The notes under the pieces were generated by a model. The model had not been told where the DNA came from. It saw nothing but the letters and a program-made list of their open reading frames with translations, and ran no database searches. The position numbers and the translations under genes are program-made. A DNA stretch of 64,000 bases from an uncultured Collinsella sp. (GTDB lineage: Bacteria > Actinomycetota > Coriobacteriia > Coriobacteriales > Coriobacteriaceae), in the NCBI GenBank assembly GCA_900541065.1, contig UQIE01000005.1, positions 62,001 to 126,000 on the forward strand, read 5' to 3'. Shown here one piece after another: positions 55,174 to 63,389 of this stretch. How positions within the stretch are numbered: position 1 is the stretch's first letter; every line of letters starts with the position of its first letter.

Positions 55174-57014
55174 GAAAGATCACTCTCCGTATAGGTTCTT
55201 TGGTATCCGAGCGAATATAGGCATATCCCAACGATTATAGAGGATAGGATTCCCGCAACCGCCGCCTTGGCGACGACCGCGGCTGCAAGGCTGGCAATTT
55301 CCATATGGTGTGCAAGACAGGATGCCGCCGCCGTGCCGACGCCGGCGACGGCGATGGCGGCGATTGCGGCAAGGTTTGAGCCCTGTTCGGCGCGCTTGGC
55401 GTGGGCGTTGAGCAGCAGCGATGTTGCCGCGGCCGTGGCCGCAACCAGCACGAAGGCGGCCCAAAGGAGCGCGTCGTCCAGTGCTGCGGCGACGTTGCCG
55501 AGCCCCAGTACGCCTCCGGCGGAGAGGGCGACCGTGGCCAAGCGGGCAAAAAGTGCGCCCATGCCCGTGGCGGCCGCGGCGCTTGCCGGGCCGAGCCAAA
55601 ATGCTGCGATGCCCACGACGGCCCCAGCTGCCAAGAAGGTGTTGCCGGTCAGGCAGCCGAGCGCGAGTGCGCTGGTGAGTGCGGCGCTTGCGGCGGCCTC
55701 GGTGCGTCCCCAGGCAATCCACCAGCCGGACATGGCGGCAGCAAAGATCACCGCGACGGGCAACATCGACAGGATGCCCTGCGCCTGCATGGTGGCGTTG
55801 GCCATAAGTACCAAAAAGCCCACGGCCGAGATGGCCGAGCCGATCTGCGGGGCTAGGCCGGCGGCCGCCCCGATCGCGACAGCTGCAACGATAAGTCCGG
55901 GAAGCGCCGCGACCCCGGCGGTTTGCATCAGTAAAAAACTAAAGGTACCGCACGCTAGCGCCGAGATGGCGCGCATGGTGTAATCGCGCGCGTGGTTCCA
56001 GCGCGTGCCGGCCCAGCCGAGCGCGGGGTCGACTTCGATGGCGTCGTCCTCGTAGGGCAGCGACTCGGTATCGTCTGCCGCGCGCTCGTCGTTCGACAAC
56101 TCGCTCACCATCTGCTCCAGGCTGCGGCGACCCTCGCGCACGCTGCCCAAGCCGGCGAGCAGCTGGTCGCAAAAGGCCTCGATGCTGTTGGGGCGGTCCT
56201 GTGGCATGGGGGAGAGTGCACTCATCAGCGCAGCCTCGGCTCCCGGGGGAAAGTGCGGGATGAGCTCGCTGGGATAGGTGGCGCCGCCGATGATGCGGTC
56301 GAGCGAGTCGGCGGGCGTTGCTGCCATAAAGGGAGCGCTGCCGCATAGGCCCTCGTAGATCACGCAGGCGAGGGCAAAGACATCAGCGCGCTCGTCGACC
56401 GTGCCGGTCTCGATATCGAGCTGTTCGGGCGGCATGTAGCCGATGGTGCCGCCGCGCGAGCCGCCGGCCGACGACAGGCGCGCCATGCCAAAGTCGGTGA
56501 GCTTTACATTGCCCGAGTGGTCGATGAGCACGTTGGCGGGCTTAATGTCCAGGTGGAGTACGCCATTACTATGGACGAAGGTGAGCGCCTGGCCTAGGGC
56601 ATCGGCAATGGCCGCGGCCTCGTCAAAGGTAAGTGAGTGACCGTCCACGCGGTGCAAAAACTCGGCCAGCGACATGCCATCGACATATTCCATAACTAGG
56701 TAGGCATAGGCTGTGTCGTGCGTAAAGTCGATGACCTGCACGATGTTGGGATGTTGAAGCATGGCGGCAGTGTGCGCCTCGCGCAGGACATCCATGATGT
56801 CGCTGGCGGGCATGCCGACACCGTTAATAAGGGGGATGCGCTTAATGGCGACGCGGCGGCGCAGGTGCGTGTCGCGGCAGATCTCGATGGAGCCAAAACC
56901 GCCGGTCGCAAGTGTCTCGAGCGGCTGGTACCGCTTGAGCAGCTCGCGAGAGCTGGTGCCCTCCAAGGGAACGTCCGGCGAGAACCGGGCGGTATGTTGC
57001 GAGAAAAGCGGCAT
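55170..57014 (-). CDS. Serine/threonine kinase with polytopic membrane C-terminus
   Basis: A 614-residue protein. The kinase domain (about 20-290) has GGFGSIEI, VAIKRI, DFGMARLS and PPEQL. The catalytic loop reads HLDIKPAN, with Leu in place of the usual Arg before Asp, so this is a non-RD type kinase. Residues about 345-605 form a run of Ala/Gly-rich hydrophobic helices, perhaps ten or more membrane segments. It leads the fhaA-fhaB cluster, where pknA would be expected elsewhere in the order. Start ATG 57014 is preferred over TTG 57020. Confidence 0.9.
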   Translation of the reverse strand: MPLFSQHTARFSPDVPLEGTSSRELLKRYQPLETLATGGFGSIEICRDTHLRRRVAIKRIPLINGVGMPASDIMDVLREAHTAAMLQHPNIVQVIDFTHDTAYAYLVMEYVDGMSLAEFLHRVDGHSLTFDEAAAIADALGQALTFVHSNGVLHLDIKPANVLIDHSGNVKLTDFGMARLSSAGGSRGGTIGYMPPEQLDIETGTVDERADVFALACVIYEGLCGSAPFMAATPADSLDRIIGGATYPSELIPHFPPGAEAALMSALSPMPQDRPNSIEAFCDQLLAGLGSVREGRRSLEQMVSELSNDERAADDTESLPYEDDAIEVDPALGWAGTRWNHARDYTMRAISALACGTFSFLLMQTAGVAALPGLIVAAVAIGAAAGLAPQIGSAISAVGFLVLMANATMQAQGILSMLPVAVIFAAAMSGWWIAWGRTEAAASAALTSALALGCLTGNTFLAAGAVVGIAAFWLGPASAAAATGMGALFARLATVALSAGGVLGLGNVAAALDDALLWAAFVLVAATAAATSLLLNAHAKRAEQGSNLAAIAAIAVAGVGTAAASCLAHHMEIASLAAAVVAKAAVAGILSSIIVGICLYSLGYQRTYTESDLS

Positions 57015-57094
57015 GGCCAACCCTCGTGCGTTTAAAGTTCGTTTGCGAGTGGCGGGCGCGGAGCCGAGCCGTTCGCGGTGGCATAGATGCTGCT

Positions 57095-57103
57095 AGTGTA
57101 GCA
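57095..57103 (-). promoter_or_regulatory. Promoter of the kinase/FHA/cell-wall cluster
   Basis: The minus strand reads TGCTACACT, an extended -10 identical to that before the tRNA-Arg gene. Transcription would begin near 57088, about 75 bases before the kinase ATG. Confidence 0.5.
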
Positions 57104-57158
57104 CGCTCGGGTGCATGGGGAGGATAGCGGGATGCGAGGCTGCCTGTCTGGCTTGACC

Positions 57159-57875
57159 TTAGCGCTTCTTCTTGTTCTTCTTCTGCTTGCGCTGCTTGCC
57201 CTTGGTCTCCTGGGGCTTGTCGCCCTGCTTGGCCTCGGCGGCGGCCTTCTCGGCCTTCATTTTCTTCTTCTTGGTCTCGATGCGGAGTTTTTTGTTGATG
57301 CGGGCCTTGAGGAAGGGACCGAACTGCTCGGCATCGCCACGGACGAAGGTGTCCTTGGGGATCGTCACGCCCTGGTCGGCGAACATGGCCACAAAGATGC
57401 GCTCGCCGTCGAGTACGTGGTCGAGCTTGTCAAACGGGAAGAACTGCGACTTGCCGCTCTTGCCCCAAACCATCAGGCCGTCCTCGTTGGCGGCGACGCG
57501 GCGATAGCGGCCACCCATGGACTCGTCGGCCTCGACGGCGTCGATAAAGTCGCGGGCGAGCGTGTGGTGCAGGTTTTTGCTCCACCAGGCCAAAAAGGCG
57601 CCGAATACGATCAGGACGACGCCAAACTTGATCCAGTTGCCGCCGGCCACCAGCATGCCGATGCCGATGAGCGCGGCAACTGCCGCGGCGACATACAGCG
57701 AGCCGCGACGCCTGGGCGAGGCGACCAGGCGGGCGAAGTCGGTGACCAGGTCGTTTTCGTACTGGTACTCGTTGAGGTACAGGATGCCGTCATCGGCTGC
57801 GGCCTGCTCCTCGAGCGCGACCTCGACCTGGTCGGCTGCTTCGGAGGGAACGAGGTTGCTCTCTGCGTCTGCCAT
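57159..57875 (-). CDS. YcxB-like membrane protein
   Basis: A 238-residue protein. Two adjacent membrane helices (about 62-95) are followed by a YcxB-type beta domain (about 115-185, VAANEDGLMVWGKSGKSQFFPF) and a very basic tail (KKKKMKAEK through KKNKKKR). The family function is unknown. The tail may contact nucleic acid or acidic lipids. It is divergent from dnaX, with 116 bases between. Confidence 0.82.
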   Translation of the reverse strand: MADAESNLVPSEAADQVEVALEEQAAADDGILYLNEYQYENDLVTDFARLVASPRRRGSLYVAAAVAALIGIGMLVAGGNWIKFGVVLIVFGAFLAWWSKNLHHTLARDFIDAVEADESMGGRYRRVAANEDGLMVWGKSGKSQFFPFDKLDHVLDGERIFVAMFADQGVTIPKDTFVRGDAEQFGPFLKARINKKLRIETKKKKMKAEKAAAEAKQGDKPQETKGKQRKQKKNKKKR

Positions 57876-57991
57876 GCTCTTTGGACTCCTATCGCGGCGG
57901 GCTCGCCGTACGGGTTATTATGGAATGCAGTATGCCGTGCGACCGCATGGCCGCCGCGGCAACAAGACTCAGTATACCCGGGGGAGCACCC

Positions 57992-60472
57992 ATGGAATCG
58001 TTGTACCGAAAGTATCGCCCGCTCACCTTCGACTCCGTGGTGGGCCAGCAGCATATCGTCTCGACGCTCGAGCACGCCATCACCGAGGGGCGCCTGTCCC
58101 ACGCGTACCTATTCTGCGGACCGCGCGGCACGGGCAAGACCACCATGGCGCGCATTCTGGCCAAGGCGCTGCTGTGCCGCAATGCCGAGGCGGCGCGCGC
58201 CGAGGGTGCAAGCGGCTGCATGCCCGACGGTACTTGCGAGGAGTGCGAGCTCATCGCCGAAGGCAACCACCCGGATGTCTACGAGCTCGATGCCGCAAGC
58301 CGTACCGGCGTGGACAACGTGCGCGAGGAGATCATCAACTCCGTCAACTTTGCCCCGGTGCGCGGCAAGTACAAGATCTATATCATCGACGAGGTCCACA
58401 TGCTCACGACGGCGGCGTTCAACGCGCTGCTCAAGACGCTCGAGGAGCCGCCGGCACACGTGATCTTTGTGCTGTGCACCACCGACCCGCAAAAGATTCT
58501 GGAGACCATCCTCTCGCGCTGCCAGCGCTTCGATTTCCACCGCATCGGCAACGAGGATATCGAGCATCGCCTGTCCTACGTGTGCGAGCAGGAGGGCTTC
58601 GATTACGACGACGAGGCACTCGCCATTGTGGCGCGCCATGCCAAGGGCGGTATGCGCGACGCGTTGTCCACGCTGGAGCAGCTGAGCGTCTTTGGCAACG
58701 GTTCTGTGCATGCGGACGACGCCCGCTCGCTTTTGGGCGAGGTTTCGGACCAGATTCTGGGCAAGTTTTCCCGCGCCATTGCCGATCGCGATGTTGCCGA
58801 GCTCTATGGACTGATCCGTGCGCAGGTCGAGGAGGGCAATGACCTGCTGGAGCTGACGCGCGACCTGGTGGCGCATGTGCGTGACGTGTACGTTGCCTGC
58901 GTTGCCGGTGCCCGTGCCGAGCTGTTTGAGGGCGGCTCCGAGCAGGCCGAGGCGCTTGCTGCCGAGGCCGCTGCCTTTGGCGAGCATCCTGCCGACCGCC
59001 TGGCCCGCGTGCTGACGGTGCTCGACGATGCCGCACTGGAGATGAGGGGCGCGAGCGACGTGCGCCTGGTGCTCGAGATTGCCTGCACGCGTCTGGCGCG
59101 TCCCGAGGCTGATTTAACGATTGAGGCATTGGCCGAGCGCGTGGCACGTCTGGAGGCCATGGTTGCCAACGGCGCCGTGCCGGCGAGCGTGGCCGCTGCT
59201 CAGGCCGCCGCGCCTGCAGCATCCGTACCCGCTGCTGCCCAACAGCCGACGCTCATTTCGGGCGCCCGTGCTGCCGCTCCGGCGGCATCCGCTGCCCCCG
59301 CTGCTACGTCCGCGCATCAGGGTGGCATGCCTTGGGACCGCGGCGCTGCTGTTCCGGCTGCCCAGCCTGCTCCCCGTTCTGCGTCCGTGTCAGCTTCCAA
59401 GTCTGCAGCGCCTGCACCTCAGCCTGCGCCGACGTCGACGCCTCAGCCCGTTGCTGCCCCCGCGCCTGCCACCGCTCCGGCACCTAAGCCCCAGTCCAAC
59501 AATGCCGCCCAGGTTGCCGCCGCCGGTGCTGCCGAGACGCCCGCGGTCGAGGATGCCGGAGAGCTGCAGCGCAAATGGGCTGAGGTCGTCGAGCGTGTCA
59601 AGGCGCGTCAGGCTTCCTACGCAGGGCTTTTGCTCAACGCCCACGCCACGGCCGACGACGGCTCCAAGCTCACCGTCTCGTTCCCCGCGGGCTCGACCTT
59701 TGCCATCAAGATGCTCGGTCGCGCCGATACGCAATCGGTGGTCCTGCCGACGGTCTGCGCAGTCTTCGGTCGTCGTACCGTCGACTATGTCTTGGATGGG
59801 GGTGGCACGCCGGCTCCTCAACATGAGGAGCATTCTCCATCTGCACGGGCTGCGGCATCTGCGGACCCGCAACCCGTGTCCTCGGCGGCCCCTGCATCCT
59901 CGAGCGCCAGCGCGCCGCAGCGGCAAGCGACACCGGTAGCGGCGTCGACCCCGTCGGCGCCTAAGCCCGCGGCGCCCAAACCGGCTGCTCCGACACCCGT
60001 GTCCAAGCCCGCCTCGCCCGCGCCCAAGTCGTCTGACCTAGGCAAAGCCCCCTGGCTACGCTCCGACAACCCCGCCGGCGCTCCTGCCACGGGTAAGCTC
60101 CCGACCGAGCCCGCACCCCGTGCGCCCGAGCGCTCGGCTGCCCCCAAGGCTCAGTCTGTCGCGCAGTCCGCGCCGTGGGAATCCGAGCAGGTGCCCTACG
60201 ACGACGCCATGGTCGGCGGCTTTGCCGGCGATGCGAGCGGGGACGATCTTCCTCCGTTCGACGTGCCGGGTGCGGCGTCCGCGCCCAAGTCCGCTGCAGC
60301 TGCCCCCAAAGAGGGGGACGCCCCCGCTGCCCCTTGGGAGTCCAACCCCGGCGCCGGCAGCCCCTTCGGCCATCAGGGCGCAGCCCCGAGCATCCCGCAG
60401 ACCGAGGACGAGGCCAAAGCCCTCATCCGCAACGTCTTCGGCCAGGCCACCATCTTCAAACCGGTGGAGTAG
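57992..60472 (+). CDS. dnaX: DNA polymerase III subunit gamma/tau
   Basis: An 826-residue clamp-loader ATPase. MESLYRKYRPLTFD is the standard opening. Walker A is GPRGTGKTTMA, the zinc-binding cysteines surround CMPDGTCEEC, and Walker B is IIDEVHM with SRCQRFDF as sensor. Domain III runs to about 390. A long Ala/Pro linker (about 400-530) and a tau-like C-terminal part (about 535-610) follow, then another low-complexity region with a conserved tip (AKALIRNVFGQ). The start at 57992 has GGGGGAG upstream. ybaB and recR downstream form the usual trio. Confidence 0.96.
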   Translation: MESLYRKYRPLTFDSVVGQQHIVSTLEHAITEGRLSHAYLFCGPRGTGKTTMARILAKALLCRNAEAARAEGASGCMPDGTCEECELIAEGNHPDVYELDAASRTGVDNVREEIINSVNFAPVRGKYKIYIIDEVHMLTTAAFNALLKTLEEPPAHVIFVLCTTDPQKILETILSRCQRFDFHRIGNEDIEHRLSYVCEQEGFDYDDEALAIVARHAKGGMRDALSTLEQLSVFGNGSVHADDARSLLGEVSDQILGKFSRAIADRDVAELYGLIRAQVEEGNDLLELTRDLVAHVRDVYVACVAGARAELFEGGSEQAEALAAEAAAFGEHPADRLARVLTVLDDAALEMRGASDVRLVLEIACTRLARPEADLTIEALAERVARLEAMVANGAVPASVAAAQAAAPAASVPAAAQQPTLISGARAAAPAASAAPAATSAHQGGMPWDRGAAVPAAQPAPRSASVSASKSAAPAPQPAPTSTPQPVAAPAPATAPAPKPQSNNAAQVAAAGAAETPAVEDAGELQRKWAEVVERVKARQASYAGLLLNAHATADDGSKLTVSFPAGSTFAIKMLGRADTQSVVLPTVCAVFGRRTVDYVLDGGGTPAPQHEEHSPSARAAASADPQPVSSAAPASSSASAPQRQATPVAASTPSAPKPAAPKPAAPTPVSKPASPAPKSSDLGKAPWLRSDNPAGAPATGKLPTEPAPRAPERSAAPKAQSVAQSAPWESEQVPYDDAMVGGFAGDASGDDLPPFDVPGAASAPKSAAAAPKEGDAPAAPWESNPGAGSPFGHQGAAPSIPQTEDEAKALIRNVFGQATIFKPVE

Positions 60473-60493
60473 CTGCGCAGGCGGGTATACTGC

Positions 60494-60967
60494 TCAAGAA
60501 GAGGACCCCTTGTCCGGGCGCATCTGTATTTCGGACATGTGTAGTGTGGTGCCGCGTATGTCGCATTTGAGCAGACAGGTGCGTGACGGTCGGCCTAGGA
60601 TGCTGAGGTCGATACGATACGTCGCATGGCTGTCCGTGTACTCGACTTGCTCGGCGTTAATGGTTGCTCCGATTGCCAAATAAACGCCTAGCTCGGCATC
60701 GACAATCTTGAAGTCCTTTATCTTGACCTTGAACTCTTGATAGAGGGACGGGCTGTTGTAGTAGACGGTTCGGGTTCCGTCGGTGCACTCATCGGTCGTC
60801 TCCCATTTGACGACGGGCTGGTCCGAGCTGGCTATCAGCAGTTCTGCTCCAAAAGCTATGGCATGGGTGATGACAACCAGCAATGCCCAGCCGACAAAGA
60901 GATAGAGAACCACATATGCAACGGGGTGTTTTGAGCGGATGTTTTGGAGCGCGTCGGGGGCATTCAT
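60494..60967 (-). CDS. Membrane-anchored protein of unknown function
   Basis: A 157-residue protein with one N-terminal membrane segment (VAYVVLYLFVGWALLVVITHAI, about 16-35; boundaries approximate) and a beta-rich outer domain (YYNSPSLYQEFKVKIKDFKI). GGAGG lies just before the ATG at 60967. It is inserted between dnaX and ybaB on the opposite strand, with a palindrome over its predicted promoter. No family is recognised. Confidence 0.7.
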   Translation of the reverse strand: MNAPDALQNIRSKHPVAYVVLYLFVGWALLVVITHAIAFGAELLIASSDQPVVKWETTDECTDGTRTVYYNSPSLYQEFKVKIKDFKIVDAELGVYLAIGATINAEQVEYTDSHATYRIDLSILGRPSRTCLLKCDIRGTTLHMSEIQMRPDKGSSS

Positions 60968-60980
60968 GGGGTACCTCCAA

Positions 60981-61007
60981 ATTGCTATCTATAGCAATCA
61001 AATTATA
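60981..61007 (-). promoter_or_regulatory. Palindrome and -10 box of the gene at 60494-60967
   Basis: ATTGCTAT-CT-ATAGCAAT (60981-60998) is a perfect dyad. On the minus strand TATAAT (61007-61002) lies immediately upstream, so the dyad would be at the transcript start. It suits an operator or a 5' hairpin. Confidence 0.6.
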
Positions 61008-61110
61008 CCCCACCGCCATGTGCGCCGCCTCGAGTAGTGGCTCGGCATTTAGCCATTTAGTGGGACGCATAAAATGTCGGATTCCGGCTCTACAAGATTT
61101 AGCTTTCAAT

Positions 61111-61145
61111 ATTATGCAGATGCGAATTATTCAACTTTGCATAAT
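61111..61145 (+). promoter_or_regulatory. Inverted repeat upstream of ybaB
   Basis: ATTATGCA (61111-61118) and TGCATAAT (61138-61145), 19 bases apart, are in the AT-rich part of the 340-base gap 60968-61307. TGCATAATTTTTG could include a -10 box. The gap has no gene. Confidence 0.4.
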
Positions 61146-61307
61146 TTTTGGGTGCGGCTTGCACTCCAGGACATGTATATCGACTGAGGTAGCGTGACCG
61201 CCCCGCTCGCTGGCCGCGCGCCGTGGTACGATTTTTGAGTTTGAAAGTCCCGCCGTGCTCCGGCTGCCCTTGCAGCTCGGCGTGCGGCCGCACGTAAAGG
61301 AGCCATC

Positions 61308-61628
61308 ATGGCCGGTATGAACATGCAGCAGATGATGAAGCAGGCTCGCAAGATGCAGGAGCAGCTTGCCGCCGCGCAGGAGAACCTCAAGTCCCAGACC
61401 GTCGACGCCTCTGCCGGCGGCGGCATGGTCAAGGTGACCGTTAACGGCGAGATGGAGCTCGTCAACCTCACCATCGATCCCGATGCGCTCGATCCCGAGG
61501 ACGTCGATATGCTGCAGGATATGATCATGGCTGCCGTCAACGAGGCCGTCCGCGGCGTCAACGAGCTCGCCAACAAGCAGATGGGCGCCATCACCGGCGG
61601 CCTCAACATCCCGGGCATGCCGTTCTAA
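61308..61628 (+). CDS. ybaB: YbaB/EbfC nucleoid-associated protein
   Basis: A 106-residue DNA-binding protein. The Met/Gln-rich N-terminal helix (NMQQMMKQARKMQEQLAAAQ) and the MVKVTVNGEMELVNLTID strand region are diagnostic. It forms tweezer-like dimers and often lies between dnaX and recR, as here. AAAGGAG precedes the ATG, and recR starts 13 bases downstream. Confidence 0.95.
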   Translation: MAGMNMQQMMKQARKMQEQLAAAQENLKSQTVDASAGGGMVKVTVNGEMELVNLTIDPDALDPEDVDMLQDMIMAAVNEAVRGVNELANKQMGAITGGLNIPGMPF

Positions 61629-61641
61629 GACACACATATAA

Positions 61642-62238
61642 ATGAGTGCAAATCACAGTCTGCAAAAACTGCTCGATGAACTGGGCCGTCTGCCGGGCAT
61701 TGGTCCCAAGTCGGCCCAGCGCATCGCCTATTACCTGCTCGAGGCCGATGCCGAGGAGGCCCGCCGCCTGGCCGAGGCCATCCTGGAGGTCAAGCAGGAG
61801 GTCCACTTTTGCAGCCGCTGCTTTAACTACGCCACGGCCGACGAGTGCTCCATCTGCCAGGACCCGATGCGCGATACCACTCGCATTTGCGTTGTGGGCG
61901 AGCCGCGCGACGTCCAGGCGATCGAGCGCACGGGCAGCTACCACGGTCTCTACCACGTATTGGGCGGCGTGATCAGTCCCATGGACAAGATTGGTCCCGA
62001 GCAGTTGCACATCCGCGAGCTGCTGGCGCGTCTGGGCCACGAGGATATCCATGAGGTCATCATTGCCACCAACCCCAACATCGAGGGCGAGACCACGGCG
62101 AGCTACCTGGCCCGCACTATCAAGCCGTTGGGCGTCGAGGTGTCGCGTCTGGCAAGCGGCCTTCCCGTGGGCGGCGACCTGGAGTATGCCGACGAGCTTA
62201 CGCTTGGCCGCGCCATCGAGGCCCGCCGCGCGATTTAG
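61642..62238 (+). CDS. recR: RecR recombination mediator
   Basis: A 198-residue protein that, with RecO, loads RecA onto gapped DNA. An N-terminal helix-hairpin-helix (LGRLPGIGPKSAQRIAYYLL), a zinc finger (CSRCFNYATADECSIC) and a Toprim domain (ICVVGEPRDVQAIE ... ATNPNIEGETTA) are in the normal order. The length is normal. Confidence 0.97.
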   Translation: MSANHSLQKLLDELGRLPGIGPKSAQRIAYYLLEADAEEARRLAEAILEVKQEVHFCSRCFNYATADECSICQDPMRDTTRICVVGEPRDVQAIERTGSYHGLYHVLGGVISPMDKIGPEQLHIRELLARLGHEDIHEVIIATNPNIEGETTASYLARTIKPLGVEVSRLASGLPVGGDLEYADELTLGRAIEARRAI

Positions 62239-62443
62239 GTGGCGAGCCTGCTCCTGCCGTATGTTTTCCTCGCGACGCACGGGGTAGTCATAATTTCCCC
62301 GTGCGACTGTGAGTTTGTTGTGCAACAAAGATGCTTCGTATCCGCTTATCGCATGGATGCTTCCGCTCGCATCCTTAATTTGTCCATTCGTTGCGCAACC
62401 TTTTTGGTTCGCTGATACACTCAAATACGGATTCGAATGAATG

Positions 62444-62469
62444 CGCCGCTCCCGAGCGGCGTGTTTTTG
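62444..62469 (+). terminator. Terminator after recR
   Basis: An 8-bp stem (62444-62451 with 62454-62461) is followed by TGTTTTTG. It ends just before the GGAGGAG of the next gene, so it may attenuate that gene. The gap 62239-62443 holds two short palindromes (GTTGTGCAAC and GTTGCGCAAC) but no gene. Confidence 0.7.
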
Positions 62470-62483
62470 TTGGAGGAGAACGC

Positions 62484-63389
62484 ATGCGGCCCGGTGGCAC
62501 TCAGACAAAGCGCGGCGCCGCGGTGCGCATACGACGCCGACTGGGCTTGGCGCCGCGGGCGTACGCACTGCTATCGTGCTCGCTGGTGCTGGTCATAGCT
62601 GGCGTTTCTGCCTATGGCATGACCGTGCCGTCCATGATGCAGGCGCATGCCGCACGCGAACCGCGCGTGGGGCATGAGGTCAAAAGCGATCTGGGCACCA
62701 CGACTGGATATGCTTGGGCAAGTGTGGTCGGGCATATTGTGTTTGGCACCGACGATGCGGACGGCGCCGAGGCCCCGGACAACGAAGTCACGCTTGCCAA
62801 TGGCAAAACCATCGTGCTCACCAACACCAAGATCATCGATCGGTTGTCCAACAATAGCGTGGCGGCAACGGTGAATAAGGTCGAGCAGCAAAAGGAGCAG
62901 GACGCCCAGCAGTCCGGAAAGCCCGGTAGCTCGGATACTTCTGGCTCCGGCTCGGGTTCATCGAGTTCGGGCGGCGGCTCTGGGTCGGGTTCCTCTACCG
63001 GAGGGTCTGGAAACGGCGGCTCGATGGGCGGCAACACTGACAACGATGCAAACTCCGGTGGCCTTTCCGCTGCCGAGGAAGAGAGCATTCACAGTTGGCT
63101 TGTGACCAAGTACAACATGCTCGACGGCTATGTTTCTCGTGCCAATGACGTGGTCTCGACCTATAACTCTACGGGAGATCCCAGACCGTGCGACAGCCTG
63201 GTCGGGGAGATGTTTGTCATTCGAGCCGAGTTCGGTCGTCAGACATTCTCGCCCCGGTCAAAGTGGTATCAGCAGTATGCCAATCTGTGGGGCTGTTACA
63301 CCAACCTATGTCAATGGGTCGGCCATTACGGCGATGATGACGTCGCGCTCGGTAACTTCAACAATAACGTGGCGGCGCTTGCCCTATGA
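62484..63389 (+). CDS. Membrane-anchored protein with Ser/Gly linker, unknown function
   Basis: A 301-residue protein. A basic N-terminus (RGAAVRIRRRLG) and one membrane segment (about 27-50, AYALLSCSLVLVIAGVSAYG) lead to an outer domain. A Ser/Gly-rich linker (about 145-195) separates it from a helical C-terminal domain with three Cys (PRPCDS, LWGCYT and LCQW). GGAGGAG precedes the ATG at 62484. The stop overlaps the start of the kinase gene (ATGATGA), so the two are coupled and may act together. Confidence 0.75.
   Translation: MRPGGTQTKRGAAVRIRRRLGLAPRAYALLSCSLVLVIAGVSAYGMTVPSMMQAHAAREPRVGHEVKSDLGTTTGYAWASVVGHIVFGTDDADGAEAPDNEVTLANGKTIVLTNTKIIDRLSNNSVAATVNKVEQQKEQDAQQSGKPGSSDTSGSGSGSSSSGGGSGSGSSTGGSGNGGSMGGNTDNDANSGGLSAAEEESIHSWLVTKYNMLDGYVSRANDVVSTYNSTGDPRPCDSLVGEMFVIRAEFGRQTFSPRSKWYQQYANLWGCYTNLCQWVGHYGDDDVALGNFNNNVAALAL

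Noticed and set aside
57876..57991. Signal recognition particle RNA upstream of dnaX
   Set aside because: The locus is where ffs occurs in some Gram-positives, but the conserved helix 8 motif is absent.
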